Assembly (NCBI RefSeq): GCF_001571265.1
Contig: NZ_BCTL01000056.1
Span: forward strand, 1 to 36,653
DNA: 36,653 nucleotides
Direction of reading: 5' to 3'
Origin: Cedecea neteri NBRC 105707 = ATCC 33855
Lineage (GTDB): Bacteria > Pseudomonadota > Gammaproteobacteria > Enterobacterales > Enterobacteriaceae
How positions within the stretch are numbered: position 1 is the first letter of the stretch; each line of letters opens with the position of its first letter. The notes under the pieces were generated by a model, which had not been told where the DNA came from, searched no databases, and saw nothing but the letters and a program-made list of their open reading frames with translations. The translations under genes and the position numbers were made by a program. Below, piece by piece: positions 17,971 to 27,100 of the stretch.

Positions 17971-18903
17971 TTAAACGTCCTGCCAGTAGGGCGGGGAGCC
18001 GAATTTCGCCATAAAAAAATCTATCGCGGTGCGGGTGTTAAGCGACGGAAAACGCCCACCGGGGTAGAGCATATAGAGTGAATGGTCGGTGGCGCTGTAG
18101 GACGCGGTGTAATCCGTCATCATCGGGATAAGCCGTTTTGCCCGCAGCGCATCGCTGATTTGCCAGTCCGGGAACAGCACGATACCTGCGCCATCCTCTG
18201 CCGCTTTCACCAGCATCTCAGCATTGCCAGAAACGATTTTAGGCTCCGGCGTTAGCTGTATTTTTTCTTCCCCTTGCGTGAAATACCAGCGCTGAAGCCC
18301 CATCAGGCCGCGGTAGGCCAGCAGTTTATGATTGTGTAGCTCTTCGGGGGTTTGCGGCGTGCCATAGCGCGCGAGATAGGCCGGGCTGGCGACCAGATAA
18401 GCGCGCTGGCGGGTAATAAAGCGCCCGTGCAGCGAACTGTCCTGCACCGGGGCGATTCGCAGCAGCAGATCGGTGCCGTCTGCCAGCGGGTCGATGTAGT
18501 TATCGGTCAGGTTCAATTCCAGCCGCAGCGCCGGATAGCGCTCGCTGAATTCTGCAATCCACGGGGCGATATGACGCAGGCCGAAAGACACCGGCGCGTT
18601 GAAGCGAAGCACGCCGCCGGGCTGCTGACGGCGCTCGCCAATCTGATTTTGCGCCTGCTCAAGCTGGCTCAGCATTTCCCTGAACGCGGCGGCGTAAATA
18701 TTTCCCGCATCGGTGGCGACCACGGCTCGGGTGTTGCGGTAAAGCAGCTGGGTTTCCAGAGACTGCTCAAGCTGGATCACGGTGCGGGAAACGGAAGAGG
18801 GCGAAAGACTCTCCTGGCGGGCCACTTCGGAAAAACTGCCTTCGCTGATCACCGCGAGGAAGAGACGCATCGAGCGGGCATTTATCTGGCTCAGATCTTT
18901 CAT
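17971..18903 (-). CDS. LysR-family transcription regulator
   Basis: The regulator has 310 residues. The N-terminal HTH (MRLFLAVISEGSFSEVARQESLSPSSVSRTVIQLEQSLETQLLYRNTRAV) is the LysR pattern; the rest is the periplasmic-binding-like effector domain (RLELNLTDNYIDPLADGTDLLLRI ...). The ATG at 18903 starts directly before the HTH (MKDLSQINARSMRLF), so I reject the longer frame to 19011. It is divergent from the nitroreductase gene at 19024, about 120 bases away, the usual LysR-target arrangement. Confidence 0.88.
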   Translation of the reverse strand: MKDLSQINARSMRLFLAVISEGSFSEVARQESLSPSSVSRTVIQLEQSLETQLLYRNTRAVVATDAGNIYAAAFREMLSQLEQAQNQIGERRQQPGGVLRFNAPVSFGLRHIAPWIAEFSERYPALRLELNLTDNYIDPLADGTDLLLRIAPVQDSSLHGRFITRQRAYLVASPAYLARYGTPQTPEELHNHKLLAYRGLMGLQRWYFTQGEEKIQLTPEPKIVSGNAEMLVKAAEDGAGIVLFPDWQISDALRAKRLIPMMTDYTASYSATDHSLYMLYPGGRFPSLNTRTAIDFFMAKFGSPPYWQDV

Positions 18904-19023
18904 TTGTGCAAATTCCGCAAAAGTCTTTAAGGGATTATACGGTTTTTCGCTACGCCCGGCAGCGTTATCCTCCCCGGCAAGTAACGATGCCCGGCATCGC
19001 CGGGGAAGCACAGAGAGGATGGT

Positions 19024-19704
19024 ATGAGCAATACAGTTTTGGCTTTTGACGAGGCCGTGCGTCAGCGTTTTTCATCCCGGGCATTTCTGCCTACGCCGCT
19101 GACCGACGAACAAATTCGGGATGTTTTGCAGGATGCCCAGCATTCGCCGTCCAACTGCAATACGCAGCCGTGGAACGTGCATATCGCCTCCGGCGTAACC
19201 AAAGATGCGCTGCAAAAGATGATGATTGAGAACGACATTGCGGGCAACGTAACGCCGGACTTCAGCTTCAGCTATGACGATTTTCACGGCGATTACTACG
19301 AGCGCAGCCAGCGCCAGGCGAAAATTTATTATGATGCGCTAGGCATTGCCCGCGATGATAAAGAGAAACGCCGCGAAGCCTACCTGCGTAACTTCAACTT
19401 CTTCGGGGCACCGCATGTTGCCTTCCTGTTTATGCCGTCGTTTGGCGATAACGTGCGCGTGGCGTCCGATATCGGCATGTACGGGCAGAGCTTCCTGCTG
19501 TCTTTGGCGGCGCGTGGTTTTGCCGGTATTCCTCAAACGCTGCTGGGCTTCCATGCTGACGAAACGCGTAAAATTCTGGGCGTGCCGGATGACTATCGCC
19601 TGCTGTTCGGCATCTCCTTCGGTTATGCCGATCTGAATGCACCTTCCGCTGGCGTACGCATGTGGCGTCAGAGCGTGGACGAGAGCGTAACGCTGCATAA
19701 CTAA
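19024..19704 (+). CDS. Nitroreductase-family FMN oxidoreductase
   Basis: The 226-residue protein has the nitroreductase fold: N-terminal RQRFSSRAFLPTPLTDEQI, the FMN-contact segment SPSNCNTQPW, and the C-terminal GIPQTLLGFHADETRKILGVPDDYRLLFGISFGY. Enzymes of this family reduce nitroaromatics, quinones or enones with NAD(P)H. The divergent LysR gene is its likely regulator. A strong terminator follows. Confidence 0.9.
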   Translation: MSNTVLAFDEAVRQRFSSRAFLPTPLTDEQIRDVLQDAQHSPSNCNTQPWNVHIASGVTKDALQKMMIENDIAGNVTPDFSFSYDDFHGDYYERSQRQAKIYYDALGIARDDKEKRREAYLRNFNFFGAPHVAFLFMPSFGDNVRVASDIGMYGQSFLLSLAARGFAGIPQTLLGFHADETRKILGVPDDYRLLFGISFGYADLNAPSAGVRMWRQSVDESVTLHN

Positions 19705-19711
19705 CGGGCAT

Positions 19712-19740
19712 AAAAAAAGCCGCTTTCGCGGCTTTTTCTT
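19712..19740 (+). terminator. Terminator after the nitroreductase gene
   Basis: GCCGC (19719-19723) pairs with GCGGC (19728-19732), extended by A and T runs on both sides. It lies 8 bases after the nitroreductase stop and just before the convergent gene at 19754, so it is probably bidirectional. Confidence 0.88.
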
Positions 19741-19753
19741 CAGAGAAGGCTAA

Positions 19754-20113
19754 TTACTCGCTGACTTTTTTCTTCAGGTCAGAAGCGCCTTCTTTGGTTT
19801 TATTCCACCCTTTTTCAGCGCCTTCTTTGGTTGCGTCCCAACCTTTCTCGGTGCCTTCTTTGGTTTTATGCCATGCCTTCTGGGAGCCTTCGCTTATCTT
19901 GCTGCCCGTGCTGTCGCTCTTCCCTTCGGCGGCATGTTTAGACTTGAGCTTCAGCTCTTCGCCCTTGTTTTCTGCCTCGTGCAGCTTCTCTTTGGCGGTG
20001 TTAGCGCCTTCGTGCGCCGCGGCGACGGTCTCATCGGTTGCGTGTGTGGTGGTCGCGGCAAAAACAGGAGCAGCCAGCAGAATTGCAGATAAAGCGATGA
20101 TCGTTTTTTTCAT
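19754..20113 (-). CDS. Small exported protein with 11-residue LEA-like repeats
   Basis: The 119-residue protein has a clear signal peptide (1-19, MKKTIIALSAILLAAPVFA) and a highly charged mature part. Its C-terminal third has three exact-period 11-residue units, each starting with Trp (WHKTKEGTEKG, WDATKEGAEKG, WNKTKEGASDL). This undecamer, amphipathic-helix pattern is that of LEA group 3-like desiccation/stress proteins, and a periplasmic protective role is inferred. I do not recognise a named E. coli gene. GAGGA lies upstream of the ATG, with no operon partner. Confidence 0.8.
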   Translation of the reverse strand: MKKTIIALSAILLAAPVFAATTTHATDETVAAAHEGANTAKEKLHEAENKGEELKLKSKHAAEGKSDSTGSKISEGSQKAWHKTKEGTEKGWDATKEGAEKGWNKTKEGASDLKKKVSE

Positions 20114-20262
20114 AATATCCTCAACAAACGTTATCAGTCCTTATGACCGTGAATAAGCCTGGCACAGCGAAGCGGAAGTTGCCTTAGGTAATATTCCTAA
20201 ATGAATCAGGATGTTCACGGCTGGTGGATATATTCTGCTGAATAATCCACCAGATTATGTGC

Positions 20263-20568
20263 TTATGGATGGCGGATGAAGCGGCCTATCCGCTGCCTGA
20301 GTAGGCGATTCTCCTGGCGCAGGCGTTCGTTTTCCTCCAGCAGCGTGAGCGCGACGGCGATGCCCGGCCAGTCCAGCGCTAACTCTCGTCTTAGCCGCAA
20401 TGCTCGCTGCGCTATGTTGATCGCCTGGTCGTCAAACTGCCACGGTTTGACCTCAAAATCGTAAGGTTCGACGACGCCAAGCCCGACGATTTCATTGAGC
20501 TCATCTTCCGGAATGCCGGTGTGCAGGCAGAACTCGGTGATGGTAAAAGTGACGGTGACGTTAGCCAT
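20263..20568 (-). CDS. cbpM: CbpM, modulator of co-chaperone CbpA
   Basis: The 101-residue protein is similar in length and sequence to E. coli Cbp[36 protein letters not shown], a MerR-like fold that binds the J-domain of CbpA and inhibits it, with a coiled-coil tail [19 protein letters not shown]. Its ATG overlaps the cbpA stop by one base (TAATG), so it is translationally coupled. That decides the start at 20568 over the longer frame to 20583. Confidence 0.93.
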   Translation of the reverse strand: MANVTVTFTITEFCLHTGIPEDELNEIVGLGVVEPYDFEVKPWQFDDQAINIAQRALRLRRELALDWPGIAVALTLLEENERLRQENRLLRQRIGRFIRHP

Positions 20569-21488
20569 TATTTTTTCCCCCAATCTTTGCGCGGATTGAA
20601 CGCCGACTGGGCGTCTGCCAGCTGCTGCCAGAGCGCCGCCGCGTTTTCGTCTGGCTTAGGCGGCATCACGATTTTAATCACCGCGAACAGGTCGCCGGTA
20701 TGCTGTTTACTGACCAGGCCTTTGCCCTTGATGCGCAGCTTCTGCCCGGCCTGGCTGCCCGCTGGAATGGTCATCAAAATGCTGTCTTTGAGCGTTGGAA
20801 CCTCGACTTTGGCGCCCAGCGCGGCTTCCCACGGCGCCAGCGGCACCACAACTTCCAGATTGTGGCCGACAATGTCGAACAGCGGATGCGGCGCGATATG
20901 AATCACCAGCCACAGGTCGCCGTTTGGCCCGCCGTTTTCACCCGGCGTGCCCTGGCCTTTCAGGCGGATGCGCTGCCCGTCGCCAACGCCTGCCGGAATT
21001 TTCACGTTCAGCGTTTTCGGGATTTCCTGCTCGACGATGCCAAAGACGTTGTAGACCGGCAGCTTGTAGCTGATGGTGCGGCTGTGTTCGGCCAGCGTTT
21101 CTTCGAGGAAGACCGCTACTTCGATCTCTACATCGTGGCCTCGCGCGGCGTGCGGCTGGCGAGACTGCCTGGCCTGCTGGCCGAACATAGAAGAGAAGAT
21201 ATCTTCGAAGTCCTGGGCGTTGTAGCTCTGTTCGCCGCCCTGGTGGAACTGCTGGTTAAACTGCGGGTCGTTGCGGTGCTGCCACATCTGGTCGTATTCG
21301 GCGCGGCGCTGCTCGTCGCTCAGCACTTCCCAGGCTTCCGCTACTTCTTTAAAGCGGGCTTCTGCGTCGGGCTCTTTGCTGACGTCGGGGTGATATTTGC
21401 GCGCCAGGCGGCGGTAGGCGGTTTTGATGGTTTTGAGTTCGTCCGTCGGTTTCACGCCCATGATGGCGTAATAATCCTTTAATTCCAT
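20568..21488 (-). CDS. cbpA: CbpA, DnaJ-like nucleoid-associated co-chaperone
   Basis: At 306 residues this is the same size as E. coli CbpA. The J-domain is at 1-70 with HPD at 33-35 (KYHPDVS), then a linker of Gln-rich sequence, then the C-terminal DnaJ substrate-binding domains ([21 protein letters not shown] ... [22 protein letters not shown]). There is no zinc-finger Cys cluster, so it is of the CbpA type, not DnaJ. It activates DnaK and also binds curved DNA in starved cells. I use the ATG at 21488; the upstream frame to 21728 has no family support. Confidence 0.95.
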   Translation of the reverse strand: MELKDYYAIMGVKPTDELKTIKTAYRRLARKYHPDVSKEPDAEARFKEVAEAWEVLSDEQRRAEYDQMWQHRNDPQFNQQFHQGGEQSYNAQDFEDIFSSMFGQQARQSRQPHAARGHDVEIEVAVFLEETLAEHSRTISYKLPVYNVFGIVEQEIPKTLNVKIPAGVGDGQRIRLKGQGTPGENGGPNGDLWLVIHIAPHPLFDIVGHNLEVVVPLAPWEAALGAKVEVPTLKDSILMTIPAGSQAGQKLRIKGKGLVSKQHTGDLFAVIKIVMPPKPDENAAALWQQLADAQSAFNPRKDWGKK

Positions 21489-21673
21489 ATCGTTATCTCG
21501 CATAAATCGGTGCATGCAGAACAGAACGTGCGGAAAAGTGTCGCCGATAAGTATAGGCCCGTTGCGGGAAGGTGGGGCGGTGATGGCGGGATTTTTCGGT
21601 GCGACGAGCTGGCAGGATTTGAGGACGGTCGAGATTATTTGTTGAAAATTTGCGCCAATGAGCATACCGTCAT

Positions 21674-21694
21674 TGTACGGAATTTTTCCGTACA
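21674..21694. promoter_or_regulatory. Palindrome upstream of the toxin-antitoxin operon
   Basis: TGTACGGAA and TTCCGTACA form a perfect 9-base inverted repeat around TTT, about 85 bases before the antitoxin start. A second, smaller palindrome (GGCTAGCTAGCC, 21704-21715) follows. Ribbon-helix-helix antitoxins normally bind such sites to repress their own operon; this is inferred here. Confidence 0.5.
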
Positions 21695-21749
21695 TCTTTA
21701 AGTGGCTAGCTAGCCTTAAGGTGTTCATTGATTTTATCGTCCTGCTGAC

Positions 21750-21762
21750 ACCTGCGGCAGGT
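21750..21762. promoter_or_regulatory. Second palindrome before the antitoxin gene
   Basis: ACCTGC-G-GCAGGT is a perfect 6-1-6 inverted repeat 17 bases before the antitoxin ATG. It may be a second operator of the ribbon-helix-helix antitoxin. Confidence 0.4.
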
Positions 21763-21778
21763 CGGGAGTAAATACAGG

Positions 21779-22048
21779 ATGTCAGTTTTAAAAAAACAGC
21801 GCATCGACCTCAGATTGAGTGACGACGACAAAAGCATGATCGAAGAGGCGGCAGCCATGTCTAACCAGACGATCACTCAGTTTATGATTGCCTGTGCGTC
21901 TGCGCGCGCTGCGGAAGTTATCGAACAACATCGCCGCCTGGTGCTGAATGAAGCATCGTGGAATCGTGTGATGGATGCTATCAGCAACCCGCCTGAACCG
22001 GATGACAGGCTCAAACGTGCAGCAAGGCGTCTGAAAGACATGGAGTAA
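21779..22048 (+). CDS. DUF1778 antitoxin (AtaR/TacA-like)
   Basis: The 89-residue protein has an N-terminal ribbon-helix-helix segment ([38 protein letters not shown]), the DUF1778 pattern of antitoxins that pair with GNAT toxins, and a charged C-terminal part ([19 protein letters not shown]) that would wrap the toxin. It ends 3 bases before the toxin start. The two palindromes upstream (21674-21694 and 21750-21762) are likely operators. Confidence 0.88.
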   Translation: MSVLKKQRIDLRLSDDDKSMIEEAAAMSNQTITQFMIACASARAAEVIEQHRRLVLNEASWNRVMDAISNPPEPDDRLKRAARRLKDME

Positions 22049-22051
22049 GCC

Positions 22052-22576
22052 GTGGCTGACCTGATGATTGAATTATTTTCGGAACAAACTGCGTATGATT
22101 TTTGCGGCTTTGACTGCGGTGAAGCTTCTCTGAATGCCTTTCTCACCGAGCACTTTGTCCGGCAGCATAATGGCCGTTTTTTACGCGGCTATCTTCTTGT
22201 GACAAAGGACGTCAATCCTAAAGTGCTGGGTTACTACACTTTGTCCGGCAGCTGCTTTGAAAAAGAGGCGCTGCCGTCAAACACCCAGAAGCGAAAAATC
22301 CCTTATGCCAATGTCCCCAGCTTGACGCTGGGGCGGCTGGCAATCCACAAAGATCTGCAGGGCCAGGAATGGGGTTCAACGCTTGTGGCGCATGCGATGA
22401 AGGTGGTTTATTTAGCATCGCAGGCGGTGGGTGTTCATGGGATTTTTGTCGATGCTATTAACGATAATGCGAAGCGCTTTTATCAAAAATTAGGGTTTAT
22501 TCCGCTGGTGGGGAAAAACAACAATTCGCTTTTTTATCCGACCCGCTCGATTGAGAAATTATTTGAGCATCAATAA
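22052..22576 (+). CDS. GNAT-family toxin (AtaT/TacT-like)
   Basis: The 174-residue acetyltransferase has the acetyl-CoA-binding QGQEWGS at 103-109 (Q/R-x-x-G-x-G/A pattern) after VPSLTLGRLAIHK, and the conserved Tyr in FYQKLGF (Y144). This is the AtaT/TacT type, which acetylates charged aminoacyl-tRNAs and blocks translation. The GTG start has GGAG 6 bases upstream within the antitoxin end. Start alternative: an ATG four codons downstream. It forms a type II toxin-antitoxin pair with the DUF1778 gene. Confidence 0.88.
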   Translation: MADLMIELFSEQTAYDFCGFDCGEASLNAFLTEHFVRQHNGRFLRGYLLVTKDVNPKVLGYYTLSGSCFEKEALPSNTQKRKIPYANVPSLTLGRLAIHKDLQGQEWGSTLVAHAMKVVYLASQAVGVHGIFVDAINDNAKRFYQKLGFIPLVGKNNNSLFYPTRSIEKLFEHQ

Positions 22577-22749
22577 TCGATCTATTTGATCGCCCGTCAT
22601 TTTCAGACTTCCTGAATTGAAAATTCATCCGCTTCCTTCTATGTTCAGAGGGCAGGAAATCGCCAACAAATGTCGTTTTATGCAGCGACAGGCTATTTTC
22701 TGTCTCGACTTCTGGCGTGATTAAATAACAAAAATAAGGAAACTTACCG

Positions 22750-23334
22750 TTGAACCGTTACTCCATCGCTCTTCTGGCTTCGGCCTGCCTTTTGGCTGCC
22801 TGTACCAGCCCTCAGTCGGCAAAAACATCGCAGATTAAAGATCTTAATGCGCCGCAGACGATCGCCTTTGCGGGCAAAACCTATGGCCAGTCTTTCACTC
22901 GCTCAACGCCGCAGCAGGCAGTGTGGGAATACACCACCGACGGTGAAAAGGCTGAAAACTGGGCGTGGACCCGGCTGATTACGGTGAATCAGCTCAAGAT
23001 CAACGCCACGCTTGACCGCTGGATGCAGGCGACGGTAGTGGAGCTAAACCGCACGACGCCGAAGCCGCATTATTCCGTGGTGAAACACGGCGATGTTTCA
23101 GAAGTGCGAATTATCAACCTGCCGAAGCCGGGTGACGCAAGGCAGGGCGGCTATGAGTCTGACGTGTGGATCGCCCGTGAAGCCTGCGGCGGCATCGTCA
23201 ACCTGCAGTTTGCCCGCCAGTATCCCGCCGACGCTAAAGTGGCCGAGAACGACATGGTGAAACGCATCAAGGCCGATAACGATGCGGATATGACTGCGCT
23301 GCAGGCTCTGAACTGGAAACCTGAATGCCGCTAA
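22750..23334 (+). CDS. Putative lipoprotein of unknown function
   Basis: A 194-residue protein with a lipoprotein signal peptide: LLASACLLAACTS, lipobox ending at Cys18. The mature region contains an AGKTYGQSF segment, an aromatic-rich patch (WEYTTDGEKAENWAWTRLITV) and a C-terminal Cys (WKPECR) that may pair with Cys in REACGGI. I do not recognise the family. The start is TTG at 22750 with AAGGA 9 bases upstream; the signal peptide supports it. A terminator follows. Confidence 0.75.
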   Translation: MNRYSIALLASACLLAACTSPQSAKTSQIKDLNAPQTIAFAGKTYGQSFTRSTPQQAVWEYTTDGEKAENWAWTRLITVNQLKINATLDRWMQATVVELNRTTPKPHYSVVKHGDVSEVRIINLPKPGDARQGGYESDVWIAREACGGIVNLQFARQYPADAKVAENDMVKRIKADNDADMTALQALNWKPECR

Positions 23335-23356
23335 CTATTTATCCTGGCTAAACAGA

Positions 23357-23390
23357 TTCCCCAGGCTAAACAGGTCTGGGGATTTTTATT
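23357..23390 (+). terminator. Terminator of the lipoprotein gene
   Basis: TCCCCAG (23358-23364) pairs with CTGGGGA (23376-23382), followed by T5 (ATTTTTATT). It lies about 25 bases after the stop. Confidence 0.85.
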
Positions 23391-23621
23391 AAACACCAGC
23401 TACACAACTTATTAGCTGATATGGCAAGCGCTTGAATTAATTTATTGAATAGTTTAGTTCCGTAACTTATTAAAATTGAGCTTTCGGTTATTTTGAGCTG
23501 GCTCCCAGCTAAAGCTCAGATTGCTTCAAAAAAAACGCTACATTTGTTATATTGTTGCTCATTGATTATTCACCTAGCGGTGCCAAAAAGAACAAGATTC
23601 ACCGCGACCTAGGAAAATGAA

Positions 23622-24101
23622 ATGTTAGATTACCGCTTCCCGACAGCTTTGCAGATGGTTCTCAGCGTAGCGATGGCGGAGCAAATGGGTGAACGCTCGA
23701 CCAGCGCCATCCTGGCTTATGGCCTGGAAGCCAACCCGAGCTTTATCCGTAAACTGATGGTTCCCCTCACGCGTGACGGCATTATTGTCTCGACGCTGGG
23801 GCGCAACGGTTCCATTCATCTTGGCCGCCCGGCCGAAGAGATAACCCTGCGAGATATTTACCTGTCGGTGATTGAAGACAAAAAGATTTGGGCGTCTCGC
23901 CCGGACGTGCCTGCCCGCTGCGTGGTCAGCGCCAACGCCTGTTGGTACTTCAAAACGGTTGCAGAAGAAGCTGAAGAGGCTTCGCTGGCGGTGCTGGCTC
24001 GCCATACCGTGGCAAGCGCGCTGGAGAAAGTGAAAAAGAGCGATACCAGCGGCTGCCAGCCGGTGCCCGAGCTTGAGGCGCTGTATAAAAAAGGCCACTA
24101 A
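23622..24101 (+). CDS. oqxR: OqxR-like Rrf2-family repressor
   Basis: The 159-residue protein is an Rrf2 winged-helix protein: MLDYRFPTALQMVLSVAMAE, ANPSFIRKLMVPLTRDGIIVSTLGRNGSIHLGRPAEEITLRDIYLSVI. In Klebsiella, oqxR lies downstream of oqxB and represses oqxAB and rarA; here the position is the same and the gene converges on oqxB. Cysteines C100, C107 and C145 are visible; they do not form the C-x5-C-x5-C set of IscR, but C100/C107 could be redox-active. AGGA lies upstream of the ATG. A terminator follows. Confidence 0.85.
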   Translation: MLDYRFPTALQMVLSVAMAEQMGERSTSAILAYGLEANPSFIRKLMVPLTRDGIIVSTLGRNGSIHLGRPAEEITLRDIYLSVIEDKKIWASRPDVPARCVVSANACWYFKTVAEEAEEASLAVLARHTVASALEKVKKSDTSGCQPVPELEALYKKGH

Positions 24102-24131
24102 GCTCCACAATCATCTTCCGCAGAAATAAAG

Positions 24132-24159
24132 AAACCGCCTCTTTGAAAGGCGGTTTTTT
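24132..24159. terminator. Terminator between convergent oqxR and oqxB
   Basis: AAACCGCCT and AGGCGGTTT form a perfect stem around CTTTGAA and are followed by a T run on the plus strand. It lies 30 bases after oqxR and 40 bases before the oqxB stop. The plus strand is clearly terminated; the minus strand, with a weaker T run, perhaps too. Confidence 0.85.
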
Positions 24160-24199
24160 GTTGGGCTAATCGGGCGGCCATACACCGCCCGTTTTCGTT

Positions 24200-27100
24200 T
24201 CACGCCTCGATAGTTTTTGCCTGCGTTTTGCCGCGCGTAACGAGCTTACGCAGCGTGACGTAGAACACCGGCGTCAGGAACAGACCAAACAGCGTCACCC
24301 CTAACATGCCCGAGAACACCGTCACCCCGGTCACGCCGCGCACTTCCGCCCCTGCGCCGTGGCCCAGAATCAGCGGAATAGTCCCGGCGATAAAGGCAAT
24401 GGAAGTCATCACGATAGGCCGTAGACGCAGGCGACACGCTTCCAGCGCAGATTCCATAATGCCTTTGCCCTGCATCTCCAGCTCGCGGGCGAACTCGACG
24501 ATCAGGATGGCGTTCTTACAGGCCAGGCCCATCAGCACCACCAGCCCGACCTGCACGAACACGTTGTTGTCGCCGCCGGTCAGCCAGACGCCGAACAGCG
24601 CGGACAGCATGGTCATGGGCACAATCAGGATCACCGCCAGCGGCAGGGTCCAGCTTTCATACAGCGCGGCGAGCACCAGGAACGCCAGCAGCACTGCCAC
24701 CGGGAAGACGATCATCGCCGTGTTGCCCTGGGTTGCCTGCTGGTAGCTCAGGTCCGTCCATTCGATGTTCATCCCGTTCGGCAGTACCTGGCCGGACATT
24801 GCGGCCAGTTTGGTCATCGCCTGAGCGGAAGAAAGCACGCGTGGATCCGCATCCCCGATGAGATCCGCCGCCGGGTAGCCGTTGTAGCGGATCACCGGGT
24901 CCGGCCCGTAGGTGGTGGTGATTTTCACCATACTGCCGATCGGCACCATTTCGCCCTGATTGTTGCGGGTACGCAGGTTCCCGATGTCCTCGATGCTGTC
25001 GCGGAACTGCCCGTCGGCCTGGGCCATCACGCGCCAGGTGCGGCCGAACTCGTTAAAGTCGTTCACGTAGGACGAGCCTAAATAGGTTTGCAGAGTGCCG
25101 AACAGGTCGGTCAGCGACACGCCCTGCGCTTTGGCTTTGTCGCGGTCTACCTGCACATCCAGTTGCGGGACGTTCGCCTGGTAGGTGGAGATCGGGAAGT
25201 GCATCCCCGGCGTTTGCATGATCGCGCCGGACATAGTGTTCACCGCGGTCTGCAGCGCGCCATAGCCTAAGCCCGCCCGGTCCTGGATATACAGCGAGTA
25301 GCCGGAACCCTGGCCCAGCCCCAGAATTGGCGGCGGCAGAATAGAGAAGCCAAAGCCTTCCTGGATTTGCGAGATTTTGGCGTTGATCTCGGCGTTAATT
25401 TGCGCGGCGGTATGTTTCCGCTCGCCGAACGGCTTCAGGCCGAAGAACACCGTGCCGGTATTCGGCGTGTTGGTGAACTGCAGCGCGTTGAGGCCTGGGA
25501 ACGCCACCGCGTAATCCACGCCTTCGGTGTTCATGCCGATTTCGCTCATCTTACGGATCACCGCGTCGGTGCGTTCCAGCGAAGAGCCTTCCGGCATCTT
25601 CACGCCGCCGATCAGGTAGAGCTTATCCTGAGTAGGAATAAACCCGCCCGGTACGGTTTTGAACATCACCCCGGCGGCGCACAGCAGCAGCACGTACACA
25701 GCGAACACCGCGCCACGGCGGCCAAGGGTTTTACTCACCAGCCCCTGGTAACCTTCCGAACTGCGGTGGAAGAAGCGGTTGAATGGCCGGAACAGCCAGC
25801 CGAACAGACGGTCGATCAGCCGGGTGGGCATGTCCTTCGGCGCGCCGTGCGGCTTCAGCAGCAGCGCCGCCAGCGCCGGGGAGAGCGTCAGGGAGTTAAT
25901 CGCCGAGATCACCGTCGAAATGGCGATGGTCACCGCGAACTGCTTGTAGAACTGCCCTGTCACGCCGGAGAGGAACGCCATCGGCACGAACACCGCGCAC
26001 AGCACCAGGGCGATAGCGATAATCGGCCCGGACACCTCGCGCATGGCCTGATGCGCCGCCTGCAGCGGGGCAAGCCCTTCCTCAATGTTGCGCTCGACGT
26101 TCTCCACCACCACGATGGCGTCGTCCACCACGATGCCGATGGCGAGCACCAGCCCGAACAGACTCAGCGTGTTAAGCGAGAAGCCAAGCAGGTAAAGAAT
26201 GCTGAACGTCCCCACCACCGAAACCGGGACGGCAATCAGCGGGATAATCGACGCGCGCCAGGTTTGCAGGAACAAAATAACGACCAGCACAACCAGCACC
26301 ACGGCTTCCAGCAGGGTTTGCACCACCGCCCGAATGGAGTCGCGCACGAAGACCGTCGGGTCGTAAGGTGCCGCCCACTTCATGTCTTCCGGGAAGCGCG
26401 TGGACAGCTCGGCCATCTTGGCGCGTACGGCGTTAGACAGGTCGATAGCGTTGGCGCCGGGCGCCTGGAAGATACCGATCCCGACCGCATCTTTGTTGTT
26501 CAACTGGGAGCGAAGGGCGTAGCTGCCGGAACCCAGCTCGATACGCGCCACGTCACGCAGGCGAACCAGCGAGCCGTCCGGTGAGGTTTTCAGGATGATG
26601 TTGCCGAACTCTTCTTCGCTGTGCAGGCGGCCCTGGGCGTTAATCGAGATCAGGAAATCGCTCGCTTTTGGCAGCGGCTCAGCCCCGAGCTGACCTGCAG
26701 AGACCTGCACGTTCTGCTCCTGCATCGCGGTGACCACGTCAGAAGCCGTCAGGCCACGCGCCGCCACTTTGTTGGGATCTAACCACACGCGCATGGCGTA
26801 TTCGCCGGAGCCGAAAATCTGGATCTGCCCGACGCCCGGCAGGCGCGCGAGTTCGTCCTTCACTTTCAGCGTGGCGTAGTTACGCATATACAGCGAGTCG
26901 TACTTGCCGTTCGGTGAGAACAGATGCACCACCAGGGTGAGCGTCGGCGACTGTTTCTGGGTGGTAATACCGAGGCGGCGAACGTCTTCCGGCAGGCGAG
27001 CTTCGGCCTGGGAAACGCGGTTCTGCACCTGAACCTGTGCCTGATCCGGGTCGGTGCCAGGGCGGAAGGTCACGGTCGTCACCAGCACGCCGTCGGAACC

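Noticed and set aside
25367..26584. 405-codon plus-strand open frame inside oqxB
   Set aside because: It is antisense to a full-length, clearly recognised RND pump gene. Its translation is rich in His, Arg and Gln without any domain, as expected for the opposite strand of a GC-rich gene.
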